Shown: positions 56,026 to 64,000 of the stretch, piece by piece | Layout: the number at the start of each line of letters is the position of its first letter | Numbering within the stretch: position 1 is the stretch's first letter | Notes under the pieces: generated by a model | What the model was told of the DNA's origin: nothing | What the model saw: only the letters and a program-made list of their open reading frames with translations | Databases searched by the model: none | Position numbers and translations under genes: made by a program | NCBI RefSeq assembly: GCF_021729085.1 | Contig: NZ_JAJSAR010000002.1 | Location: forward strand, 744,001-808,000 | Length of the DNA stretch: 64,000 nt | Reading direction: 5' to 3' | Source: Pseudohongiella sp. O18 | GTDB taxonomy: Bacteria; Pseudomonadota; Gammaproteobacteria; Pseudomonadales; Pseudohongiellaceae

Positions 56026-56589
56026 ATGGCTGACACCCTCGATTTTGCCTCCCCAGTACCTGCAATTCTGGACTCCCGAAAGGTCTTCAGACAGGGGCTG
56101 TTGATAGAGGGAAGTATTGCGGTTGCTGAGCTGAAGCAGCTTTGCAGCATGCTCAGCAGTGCCGAAGGGCGAGTCAGTGCCAGACTGGAATTTGGGTTTG
56201 ACGACGCTCGCAGACGCAAAATCGAAGGTCGCGTATACGGTGAATTATCGTTGCAGTGCCAGCGCTGCCTCGACACAGTCAGGGTCGCGGTGAGTGAGCC
56301 GATTAACCTTGCGGTGGTAAGCAGCGAAGACAGCGCTCGCCAGTTACCGGCGGACATCGACCCCTTGCTGGATGTCGATGAGGAAATCAGACCGCCAGAG
56401 CTGATAGAAGAACAGATGATACTGGGTTTGCCGATTGTGGCAACGCATAAACATTGCGAACCACACACGGCTTCGGTGACGCCGCCAGCAAAGGCTTCGG
56501 AGAAACAGTCCGCGTCATCAGTCAGCAACCCATTTGCGGTGCTGGCAGCACTTAAGAACAACAGCGAAAAAAACAGCGACACACACTGA
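56026..56589 (+). CDS. yceD: YceD family (DUF177) protein
   Basis: A 187-residue homologue of E. coli YceD (173), found before rpmF in most proteobacteria. The conserved core is LSLQCQRCLDTVRVAV (CxxC) and the acidic IDPLLDVDEEIRPPELIEEQ followed by MILGLPIVATHKHCE; it ends NPFAVLAALKNNSE, the family's usual tail. The protein is linked to 23S rRNA accumulation in plants and bacteria. Residues about 155-170 form a variable Ala/Ser/Lys linker. ATG 56026 lies only 9 nt past the -10 box and has no ribosome site; the longer frame from 55966 would contain the promoter. Confidence 0.9.
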   Translation: MADTLDFASPVPAILDSRKVFRQGLLIEGSIAVAELKQLCSMLSSAEGRVSARLEFGFDDARRRKIEGRVYGELSLQCQRCLDTVRVAVSEPINLAVVSSEDSARQLPADIDPLLDVDEEIRPPELIEEQMILGLPIVATHKHCEPHTASVTPPAKASEKQSASSVSNPFAVLAALKNNSEKNSDTH

Positions 56590-56624
56590 TTTAGTTATCG
56601 TTTTTATAAACAGGAGTACCTGAA

Positions 56625-56804
56625 ATGGCCGTTCAACAGAACAAAAAATCCCGCGCTCGTCGCGACCAGCGTCGTAGCCACGATGCTCTGACTGGCGCAA
56701 CTCTGTCTGTGGACAAAACCACAGGTGAAGTACATCGCCGTCACCACGTGACTGCAGATGGCTTTTACAAAGGCAAAAAAGTACTGAATCTGGGCGACGA
56801 GTAA
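56625..56804 (+). CDS. rpmF: 50S ribosomal protein L32
   Basis: A 59-residue basic protein of standard L32 length and sequence: [20 protein letters not shown] at the start and a C-terminus [18 protein letters not shown] lies 8 nt upstream of the ATG. The zinc-ribbon cysteines of the C+ paralogue are absent, as in most Gammaproteobacteria. plsX starts 2 bp after its stop, the classic coupling of ribosome and lipid synthesis. Confidence 0.97.
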   Translation: MAVQQNKKSRARRDQRRSHDALTGATLSVDKTTGEVHRRHHVTADGFYKGKKVLNLGDE

Positions 56805-56806
56805 GT

Positions 56807-57817
56807 TTGACGAAAGTCAGACGTATTGCAGTGGATGTAATGGGGGGCGATCATGGCCCCCATGTCACGGTGTCGGCCTCGCTCAAAGCGCTGCGCCGAC
56901 ATCATGACCTGCATCTGATACTGGTGGGCCCTGAGCAGGAGATAAATCCCTCATTGGACTCACTGTCTCCCGCTCTGCGTGCCCGTACCAGTGTCCTGCA
57001 TACTGATGATGTGATCAGTAACCATGACAGACCCGACCGAATTCTTCGTTCCAGCCGCAACAGCTCCATGTTCATCGCCATCGACCAGGTGAAACAGGGC
57101 CTTGCTGATGCCTGTGTCAGCGCCGGAAACACCGGAGCCCTGCTGATGGCGGGTCGCCACCTGTTAAAGACCATCCCCGGTATCGACAAACCCGCCATTA
57201 TGGCCATGATCCCAGTGACGCGTGCCGGTGGATACAGCTATCTTCTGGATGTTGGCGCGAATGTGCGCAATTCTGCGCGAGAACTCTATCAATTTGCCTG
57301 CATGGGTGCCGTTCTGGCCAGCTCATTATCCGGGCGCAAATCTGCTCGAGTCGCTCTGCTGAATATTGGCGAGGAGTCCATCAAGGGCACGCCCGTCATC
57401 CAGGATGCCGCGCAACTGCTGGCCGATAACCCGGATTTTGAATACCTGGGATACATCGAAGGCAATCAGCTGTTTTCAGGGCATGCCGATGTCATCGTCT
57501 GTGACGGTTTCACCGGCAATATAACCATCAAGACCAGCGCGGGAGCAGTCAAGGCACTTCAGGCCCTGATGCGACGCAGTATCGCCAGACGCTGGTACTA
57601 CAAGACGTTCAGCTGGATACTCAAACCACTGCTGCGGGATCTGCGCCGAGAAATAGATCCTGCCCGTTATAACGGCGCCACGCTGGTGGGACTGCAGGGT
57701 ATCATCGTAAAAAGCCATGGCAATGCCAACGAGAAGGGCTTTCTCAAAGCAATAGAGCATGCCCTGAGACAGATCAACGATAACGTTCCGGCACTGATTG
57801 CCGGTAAAATGGTGTAA
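56807..57817 (+). CDS. plsX: Phosphate acyltransferase PlsX
   Basis: A 336-residue enzyme that converts acyl-ACP to acyl-phosphate for phospholipid synthesis. The N-terminal IAVDVMGGDHGPHVTVSASL, the central CVSAGNTGALLMAGRHLLK, GEESIKGTPVIQDA and VIVCDGFTGNITIKT are diagnostic. The start appears to be TTG at 56807, two bases after rpmF; no ATG lies near the family start, so translation is probably coupled to rpmF. Length matches the family (E. coli 356). Confidence 0.95.
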   Translation: MTKVRRIAVDVMGGDHGPHVTVSASLKALRRHHDLHLILVGPEQEINPSLDSLSPALRARTSVLHTDDVISNHDRPDRILRSSRNSSMFIAIDQVKQGLADACVSAGNTGALLMAGRHLLKTIPGIDKPAIMAMIPVTRAGGYSYLLDVGANVRNSARELYQFACMGAVLASSLSGRKSARVALLNIGEESIKGTPVIQDAAQLLADNPDFEYLGYIEGNQLFSGHADVIVCDGFTGNITIKTSAGAVKALQALMRRSIARRWYYKTFSWILKPLLRDLRREIDPARYNGATLVGLQGIIVKSHGNANEKGFLKAIEHALRQINDNVPALIAGKMV

Positions 57818-57833
57818 ACAGCGAGAAACAGAT

Positions 57834-58769
57834 ATGCCTAAGATTGGATTCGTATTTCCTGGCCAGGGCTCCCAGCGCAGCGGGATGCTTGCGGACATGA
57901 TTGAACAGCACCCAGTCATCAGCACCACATTCGCCGAAGCCTCGGCTGTGATTGGTCAGGACCTGTGGCAGATAGTCGTCGACAACCCTGACGGTCTGCT
58001 GGATCAAACCTACATCACTCAACCGGCGCTGTTGACGGCCTCGGTGGCGTTATGGCGTGCCTGGATGCAGGAAAAGGGCCCTTTGCCGGAAATGCTGGCA
58101 GGTCACAGCCTCGGTGAATACTCTGCTCTGGTCTGCGCCGGTGTATTGAGCTTTACCGACGCCGTATCACTGGTCCATAAACGCGGCCAGTATATGCAGG
58201 ACGCCGTTCCGGCGGGTACCGGCGGCATGGCCGCGATCATTGGCATGGACGACAATCGCATTGATGATATCTGTGCCGGCGTCGCCGATGGTGACACTGT
58301 TTCAGCGGCAAATTTCAACTCTCCCGGCCAGACCGTGATTGCAGGCAGCAAGGCCGCTGTCGAGCGCGCGATGGAGGCATGTAAAGCCGCCGGCGCCAAG
58401 CGGGCTCTGCCCCTTAATGTCAGTGTTCCGTCTCACTGCGCCCTGATGAAGCCGGCTGCTGACCGGCTGGCCGACGACCTGGCGAAGGTAGACTTCCGCC
58501 GCCCGGAAATCCCCGTGGTACAGAATATCAATGGACGCGCGACGCGTGAGCCCGGCGAGATCAAGGATAATCTGCTTAAACAGCTTTATATGCCCGTGCA
58601 GTGGGTGGACACAATTTACTGTATGCGCGACTTTGGCATCGCCAAGGTTGTAGAATGCGGCCCCGGCAAGGTGCTCAGTGGTCTGGTGAAACGCATTCAC
58701 CCGGAACTCGAGTGTTTTGCGGCTGATTCATCAGAAGCGCTGGCATCAGCGCTGAAGAACGTCAAATAG
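57834..58769 (+). CDS. fabD: Malonyl-CoA:ACP transacylase
   Basis: A 311-residue enzyme (E. coli 309) that moves malonyl from CoA to ACP. FVFPGQGSQRSGML opens the fold; the nucleophile serine is in LAGHSLGEYSALVCAG (about residue 92) and the catalytic histidine in NVSVPSHCALMKPA (about 202). The ATG at 57834 has GAGAAA upstream. No fabH lies between plsX and fabD, unlike E. coli but as in Pseudomonas. Confidence 0.96.
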   Translation: MPKIGFVFPGQGSQRSGMLADMIEQHPVISTTFAEASAVIGQDLWQIVVDNPDGLLDQTYITQPALLTASVALWRAWMQEKGPLPEMLAGHSLGEYSALVCAGVLSFTDAVSLVHKRGQYMQDAVPAGTGGMAAIIGMDDNRIDDICAGVADGDTVSAANFNSPGQTVIAGSKAAVERAMEACKAAGAKRALPLNVSVPSHCALMKPAADRLADDLAKVDFRRPEIPVVQNINGRATREPGEIKDNLLKQLYMPVQWVDTIYCMRDFGIAKVVECGPGKVLSGLVKRIHPELECFAADSSEALASALKNVK

Positions 58770-58799
58770 CACAACGTTGCGAACAAGGAGTCAATGCTG

Positions 58800-59546
58800 A
58801 TGAGCATTTCAGGAAAAGTTGCACTGGTCACTGGCGCGAGCCGCGGAATTGGTCGTGCCATTGCGGCAGAGCTGGGCGCCCAGGGAGTCATCGTGGCTGG
58901 TACTGCAACCACCGAGAACGGCGCTCAGGCAATTACGGAATTTTTTGCCGAAAATGGCATCAAAGGCAAAGGATTTTGCCTCGACGTATCGTCAATGGAA
59001 GCAGTAGACAATGTCATGCAGGCCATCAGTAATGAGCTGGGTGAGCCGCCTCTGATTCTTGTCAACAACGCGGGGATCACGCGTGACAATCTGTTGATGC
59101 GCATGAAAGAGGATGAGTGGGACAGTGTCATCAACACCAACCTCAACTCACTCTATCGCGTGTGTCGGTCCGCACTTAAGGCAATGACCAAGGCCCGTTG
59201 GGGAAGAATCATCAATATCAGCTCGGTGGTCGCTTCAAGCGGCAATCCCGGACAGAGCAATTATGCTGCCAGCAAGGCAGCAGCAGAGGGATTCACGCGC
59301 TCTCTGGCCCGTGAAATTGGTTCACGCGGCATTACCGTGAATGCCATCGCCCCCGGATTTATCGATACCGATATGACCCGGGCGCTTAACGAAAAACAGA
59401 TTGAAACGCTGCTGGCCCAGATTCCGTTGGCCCGTTTCGGCAAACCAGAGGAAATCGCTTCGGTTGCCAGTTTCCTGGCTTCCGATGCCGGCGCCTACAT
59501 CACAGGTGAAACCATTCAGGTCAATGGTGGTATGTACATGGCCTGA
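58800..59546 (+). CDS. fabG: 3-oxoacyl-ACP reductase
   Basis: A 248-residue short-chain dehydrogenase (E. coli 244) that reduces beta-ketoacyl-ACP with NADPH. Cofactor motif VTGASRGIGRAIAAEL, NNAG in LVNNAGITRDNLLMRM, the catalytic Ser in ISSVVASSGNPGQ and the YxxxK in YAASKAAAEGF are all present. Two ATGs (58794, 58800) follow AAGGAG; 58800 gives the usual family N-terminus. The C-terminal VNGGMYMA is typical. Confidence 0.96.
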   Translation: MSISGKVALVTGASRGIGRAIAAELGAQGVIVAGTATTENGAQAITEFFAENGIKGKGFCLDVSSMEAVDNVMQAISNELGEPPLILVNNAGITRDNLLMRMKEDEWDSVINTNLNSLYRVCRSALKAMTKARWGRIINISSVVASSGNPGQSNYAASKAAAEGFTRSLAREIGSRGITVNAIAPGFIDTDMTRALNEKQIETLLAQIPLARFGKPEEIASVASFLASDAGAYITGETIQVNGGMYMA

Positions 59547-59779
59547 ACCAACACTGACGAGGGTTCGATTATAGGATAAGCAATTAGTGAAAAAGAAATA
59601 ATAAGATGCTGAAATTTATGAAAAATAATTCGAAGCATTCAATTATTTTCGAGTTTGAGATTACAAGCGCATTAAAATAGATGTAAACTTGCGATTCGGA
59701 TTATGTCAGTTGGTCAAATAATAACCAATTTAATCGGAATGCATGACAAACCTTAAGGTACTAGGAGCTAATAAGAGTT
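59547..59779. other. AT-rich gap between fabG and acpP
   Basis: The gap is strikingly AT-rich compared with its neighbours. It contains an all-AT hairpin AAAATAATT/AATTATTTT (59622-59630 with 59641-59649) and an inverted repeat TTGGT/ACCAA (59710-59714 with 59724-59728) that might be an operator. A separate acpP promoter is expected because the protein is very abundant, but no clear -35/-10 pair was found. AGGAG lies upstream of the acpP start. Confidence 0.5.
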
Positions 59780-60013
59780 ATGAGCAGCATTGAAGAACGC
59801 GTGAAAAAAATTGTCTGCGAGCAGCTTGGCGTGAAAGAAGAAGATGTCAAAGCCTCCTCTTCTTTTGTTGAAGATCTGGGCGCCGATTCTTTGGACACCG
59901 TGGAATTGGTTATGGCTCTCGAAGAAGAGTTTGAGACTGAAATTCCGGACGAAGAAGCCGAGAAGATCACAACTGTCCAGCTGGCAATCGACTACATCAA
60001 CCAGCACCTGTAA
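59780..60013 (+). CDS. acpP: Acyl carrier protein
   Basis: A 77-residue, very acidic four-helix protein. Ser37 in [20 protein letters not shown] is the 4'-phosphopantetheine attachment site. Length and sequence match E. coli AcpP (78). It carries growing acyl chains between FabD, FabG, FabF and PlsX, all encoded around it. A terminator-like hairpin follows before fabF, which would make acpP mRNA more abundant than the longer transcript. Confidence 0.98.
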   Translation: MSSIEERVKKIVCEQLGVKEEDVKASSSFVEDLGADSLDTVELVMALEEEFETEIPDEEAEKITTVQLAIDYINQHL

Positions 60014-60045
60014 TAGCATTCCGCATATCGGATTGACTCTAATAG

Positions 60046-60083
60046 AAGCTACTCCGGGGACAGGCTTGGAGTAGCTTTTGTTT
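60046..60083 (+). terminator. Terminator or attenuator between acpP and fabF
   Basis: AAGCTACTCC (60046-60055) pairs with GGAGTAGCTT (60068-60077) over 10 bp and is followed by TTGTTT. It lies 33 bp after acpP and 21 bp before fabF, so part of the transcripts would stop here. Confidence 0.75.
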
Positions 60084-60103
60084 ATTACGTGGAGAACTAC
60101 GCT

Positions 60104-61351
60104 TTGAACGGCAGACGAGTAGTAGTTACCGGCCTGGGGATGGTCACGCCACTTGGCAACGATGTGACAAGCACCTGGGATGGACTTAAAGCAGGGAACA
60201 GCGGCATCAACCTGATCGAGCATTTTGACGTGTCTGCATTCAGCACACGTTTCGGTGGTTCGATCAAAGCATTTGACAGCGAACCCTATATTGCTCCCAA
60301 AGACGCCAAACGCATGGATGTCTTTCTGGTCTACGGCGTCAGCGCCGGCGTCCAGGCGATGCGGGATGCCGGTCTGGAAGGCGACGAAGCAGCATTCGAT
60401 CCTGCCAGATTTGGTGCGGCGATTGGCTCGGGCATTGGCGGCATCAGTGCTATCGAAGATACCGCTGAACTGATTCGCAACTCTGGTCCCCGCAAGGTTT
60501 CCCCATTTTTTGTACCGGGCTCGATCATCAACATGATCGGCGGCTCGCTGTCCATACGTTACAACCTGCAGGGACCCAATATTGCAATAACCACCGCCTG
60601 TACAACCGGCACACACAATATTGGCCTCGCCGCCCAGATGATTGCTCTTGGTCAGGCTGATCTCATGTTGGCTGGCGGTGCAGAGATGGCAACATCACCA
60701 GTGGGTCTGGGCGGTTTCTGTGCCGCTCGCGCGCTTTCGACCCGCAATGACGACCCGCAGTCCGCAAGCCGCCCCTGGGACAGATCACGCGACGGCTTTG
60801 TGCTCAGCGATGGCGCCGGCATTATGGTTCTTGAAGAATACGAACATGCAGTGAAACGCGGTGCAAAAATATACGCAGAGCTGACCGGGTTTGGCATGAG
60901 CGCCGACGCCTTCCACATGACCTCACCTTCAGAGAACGGACGCGGCGCGGCGACCTGCATGCAAAATGCATTGAACAGTGCCGGACTTGACGCCAGCGAC
61001 ATTGATTACATCAATGCACACGGCACGTCCACGCTGGCTGGCGACATTGCAGAAACCCAGGCCATCAAGACGGTGTTCGGTGAGCATGCCAGCAAACTGG
61101 CAGTCAGCTCCAGCAAATCCATGATTGGTCACCTGCTGGGTGCGGCCGGTGCGGTCGAAGCCATCATCAGTGTGCTGTCGCTGCACGATCAGGTCGTTAC
61201 ACCGACAATCAATCTTGATGAACCGGATGACGGCTGCGATCTGGACTACGTGCCAAATACAGCACGTGATGCCGCGTTAAGGGCCGTACTGACCAACTCC
61301 TTTGGATTTGGTGGCACTAATGGTTCACTGATTTTCACCAAAGCACCCTGA
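60104..61351 (+). CDS. fabF: 3-oxoacyl-ACP synthase II
   Basis: A 415-residue elongating condensing enzyme (E. coli 413). The catalytic cysteine is in [14 protein letters not shown] (about residue 165), and the two histidines are in [12 protein letters not shown] and [17 protein letters not shown] 60104 is taken as the start: GGAG lies 9 nt upstream and the product then begins [18 protein letters not shown] as in the family. An in-frame GTG at 60089 overlaps that ribosome site. Confidence 0.96.
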   Translation: MNGRRVVVTGLGMVTPLGNDVTSTWDGLKAGNSGINLIEHFDVSAFSTRFGGSIKAFDSEPYIAPKDAKRMDVFLVYGVSAGVQAMRDAGLEGDEAAFDPARFGAAIGSGIGGISAIEDTAELIRNSGPRKVSPFFVPGSIINMIGGSLSIRYNLQGPNIAITTACTTGTHNIGLAAQMIALGQADLMLAGGAEMATSPVGLGGFCAARALSTRNDDPQSASRPWDRSRDGFVLSDGAGIMVLEEYEHAVKRGAKIYAELTGFGMSADAFHMTSPSENGRGAATCMQNALNSAGLDASDIDYINAHGTSTLAGDIAETQAIKTVFGEHASKLAVSSSKSMIGHLLGAAGAVEAIISVLSLHDQVVTPTINLDEPDDGCDLDYVPNTARDAALRAVLTNSFGFGGTNGSLIFTKAP

Positions 61352-61373
61352 GTCCGTCACCGAGGCGGATGTC

Positions 61374-62231
61374 ATGCAGATGCCGAAACAGCTTACTCAG
61401 GTAGACGGCATGATGACTGACCAGTTGCCGACATCAGACCGTGGTCTGATGTACGGCGATGGTCTGTTCGAAACCATGCGCCTGCAGGCAGGACAGTATT
61501 CTCACCTCGAGCAGCACCTGCAACGACTGCTTGCTGGCTGCAGGCAACTCTCCATTACGGTATCGCCTGAAACTATCGAGAGCCAGCTGCAGCGTTTCCT
61601 GTCTGAGCTGCAGCATCAGGCCCTGGATAACGCCGTAATCAAATTGATCATTACTCGCGGCAGTGGTGGCCGTGGATACCAGCCGCCAGTCGACGCGAAG
61701 CCCCGAATCATTCTGCAATCGCATCCATTGCCCGCCAGGCTGTCCCATTACCAGCAACACGGAATCACCTGCATCACGGCCAGGCAGACGGTTGCCAGTC
61801 CCGCCGTTCTGCCCGGTGTAAAGCACCTCAATCGTCTGGAGCAGGTTCTTGCCAGTATTGAGCTGCAGCAGGCATCACAAAGGCATGAGGACACGCAGGA
61901 AGCATTGATGGTGGATACCGCCGGCAGGTTGCTGGAAGGTACCCGAAGCAATGTCTTTCTGGCCAATGAGGACAGCCTGTTTACGCCCTCAATTGCTGAG
62001 GCGGGCATCGCAGGAATCATGCGCCAGTTGGTGCTGACGCTGGCAGAGCAGCGTGGCTGGTCATTGGTCGTGGGGCAGCTGCCTGTTACGCAAATACAGG
62101 GTTTTCAGGAAATGTTTGTCTGTAACTCCATCATCGGCATATGGCCGGTGAACTGTGTCTCAGTTGGCGGACAGGAGATCCTGTTTCCTCAACACCGTTT
62201 TGCCAGAGAAATTCAGCAAGTTCTGGCATAA
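61374..62231 (+). CDS. pabC: Aminodeoxychorismate lyase
   Basis: A 285-residue fold-type IV PLP enzyme (E. coli 269) that forms p-aminobenzoate for folate. SDRGLMYGDGLFETMRLQAG opens the fold; the PLP lysine is in LPGVKHLNRLEQVLAS, and DTAGRLLEGTRSNVFL plus AGIAGIMRQLVL complete the signature. It follows fabF by 22 bp with GAGG before the ATG. The pabC-mltG-tmk-holB order is common in Gammaproteobacteria. A branched-chain aminotransferase is a less likely alternative. Confidence 0.92.
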   Translation: MQMPKQLTQVDGMMTDQLPTSDRGLMYGDGLFETMRLQAGQYSHLEQHLQRLLAGCRQLSITVSPETIESQLQRFLSELQHQALDNAVIKLIITRGSGGRGYQPPVDAKPRIILQSHPLPARLSHYQQHGITCITARQTVASPAVLPGVKHLNRLEQVLASIELQQASQRHEDTQEALMVDTAGRLLEGTRSNVFLANEDSLFTPSIAEAGIAGIMRQLVLTLAEQRGWSLVVGQLPVTQIQGFQEMFVCNSIIGIWPVNCVSVGGQEILFPQHRFAREIQQVLA

Positions 62232-62238
62232 TGCCGCC

Positions 62239-63270
62239 ATGCTTTCTCTTTCCCGGCTTATCAAGTACTTCTGCGTCATGGTGGCACTGTGCATCAGTGC
62301 GGCACTGCTTGGCTGGTTGAGCCTAAACCGCTATCTTGAATCACCGATAGGAGAGGGCGGTTCCTCCGCTGAAAGCATTGTGATCGACATCCCGGCGGGA
62401 TTTGGGGTCAATCAGGTGGCCTCATTGTTACAACGCGAGGCGGGCCTCAAGTGGCCTCGTATATTCGCGGCCTGGACTCGTGCGCAGGGCCAGGATCGTT
62501 CCATCCGCAGTGGTGAGTTTGCAATAGAGCCCTCGATGACACCGCCAGAGATTCTTGCCTTGCTGGTCTCCGGGCGGAATGTGCAATATCCGGTCACGCT
62601 GGTTGAGGGTTGGACCATCGATCAGGCCCTGAGTCAGTTATGGGCCATTGACACGATTTCCAGCACGCTTCAGGGCCTGACGCACGAGGAGATTCTGGCA
62701 CAACTGCAATCTCCCTATCCCGCTCTGGAAGGCAGCCTATTTCCTGATACCTATTTCCACACACGTGGCACAACCGATATTGATATTCTGCGACGCGCTA
62801 ATCAGCGACTGCAGCAGACAATGAATGAGCTCTGGCCAGCGCGGGATGCGGCGCTACCATACGAGACCCCGTGGGAAGCGCTGATCATGGCCTCAATCAT
62901 CGAGCGCGAGTCAGGGTACAATGCCGAAAAGAATGCAATCGCAGGCGTCTTTGTGCGCCGCCTGCAGCGAGGCATGCGCCTGCAATCGGACCCAACGGTA
63001 ATTTACGGGATGGGTGCCGAGTATCAGGGAAATATCAGGCGCCGCGATCTTGAGACGACCACGCCCTGGAACACATACCGGATTAACGGGCTTCCGCCTA
63101 CACCGATTGCCCTCAGCGGTCGGGCGTCGATAGAGGCAAGTCTGCACCCGGCAGAGGGAACGGCACTGTATTTCGTTTCCAGAGGCGATGGCAGTCATCA
63201 GTTTTCCGACACACTGGAAGAACACAACGCTGCTGTGCGTCAATACATTCTCAACCGCACGAGTGACTAG
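62239..63270 (+). CDS. mltG: Endolytic murein transglycosylase MltG
   Basis: A 343-residue YceG family protein (E. coli 340). A transmembrane helix (about residues 10-30) anchors a LysM-like segment (IDIPAGFGVNQVASLLQREA) and the catalytic domain with IMASIIERESGYNAEKNAIA, whose glutamate is catalytic, plus LQSDPTVIYGMG and PWNTYRINGLPPTPIALSG. It cuts nascent glycan strands and sets their length. The ATG at 62239 lies 7 bp after pabC without a clear ribosome site, suggesting coupling. Confidence 0.95.
   Translation: MLSLSRLIKYFCVMVALCISAALLGWLSLNRYLESPIGEGGSSAESIVIDIPAGFGVNQVASLLQREAGLKWPRIFAAWTRAQGQDRSIRSGEFAIEPSMTPPEILALLVSGRNVQYPVTLVEGWTIDQALSQLWAIDTISSTLQGLTHEEILAQLQSPYPALEGSLFPDTYFHTRGTTDIDILRRANQRLQQTMNELWPARDAALPYETPWEALIMASIIERESGYNAEKNAIAGVFVRRLQRGMRLQSDPTVIYGMGAEYQGNIRRRDLETTTPWNTYRINGLPPTPIALSGRASIEASLHPAEGTALYFVSRGDGSHQFSDTLEEHNAAVRQYILNRTSD

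Positions 63271-64000
<730 letters not shown>

Noticed and set aside
59605-59679. A 24-codon frame (MLKFMKNN...) in the AT-rich gap before acpP
   Set aside because: No ribosome site. It includes the all-AT hairpin and is explained by low GC content.

Overview
The window looks like a chromosomal segment of a Gammaproteobacterium, probably a marine or otherwise aerobic heterotroph near the Pseudomonadales/Cellvibrionales/Oceanospirillales. I infer this from gene order (gltA divergent from sdhCDAB-sucAB-lpd-sucCD; rluC, yceD-rpmF-plsX-fabD-fabG-acpP-fabF-pabC-mltG-tmk; ffs-dnaX-ybaB-recR) and from a Pseudomonas-like CysI amino end. The species cannot be named from the sequence alone. No phage, insertion sequence, CRISPR array or rRNA operon was seen; nearly all genes are core housekeeping genes.

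Layout. 1-7.9 kb: partial cysI, a 43-residue membrane peptide gene, metH with a DUF2970 gene, nfuA behind a probable IscR site, an all-alpha dUTPase-like gene with a small partner, and a membrane-anchored protein of unknown role. 8.0-11.2 kb: tRNA-Glu, a YadG/YadH-type ABC exporter, queF and tRNA-Ser(GGA). 11.2-11.6 kb: a tandem array seeded by the 3' end of tRNA-Ser. 11.7-15.6 kb: two tandem secreted PQQ dehydrogenases. 15.7-20.3 kb: 4.5S RNA, dnaX, ybaB, recR, rnd and a YcgN-family gene. 20.4-22.8 kb: a membrane protein, a MoxR-type AAA ATPase and a VWA/CoxE-like protein. 22.9-32.4 kb: fadD, hrpA, mlaA, a TerB-like gene, dusA, gltX and tRNA-Ala. 32.5-45.4 kb: citrate synthase and the complete succinate dehydrogenase, 2-oxoglutarate dehydrogenase and succinyl-CoA synthetase cluster. 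45.7-50.9 kb: a TonB2-type energy-transduction operon (DUF3450, TtpC, ExbB, ExbD, TonB, TPR protein). 51-54.8 kb: htpG and argS. 54.9-64 kb: rluC, the fatty-acid/phospholipid cluster, pabC, mltG, tmk and the first codons of a probable holB.

How it works together. The 32.5-45.4 kb block encodes a continuous stretch of the TCA cycle, with electrons delivered to quinone by Sdh and by the periplasmic PQQ enzymes. The lipid cluster supplies acyl-ACP and acyl-phosphate for membrane synthesis, FadD feeds beta-oxidation, MlaA maintains outer-membrane asymmetry, and the TonB2 block should energise outer-membrane uptake.

The most unusual feature is at 11178-11622. The last 19 nt of tRNA-Ser recur with spacings of 186 and 187 bp. 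Each full unit has a 91% identical 110-nt core, and then a 76-77 nt insert of unrelated sequence but matching hairpin layout, inserted where the T-loop of a tRNA-Ser 3'-half copy would continue. It resembles the E. coli tyrT/rtT arrangement but is built on a different tRNA. Other regulatory points are a dnaX slippery run with an immediate -1 stop, a sigma-32-like htpG promoter interleaved with the preceding terminator, an IscR-like box over the nfuA promoter, a probable near-leaderless yceD mRNA, and a structured sdh leader with a minicistron.
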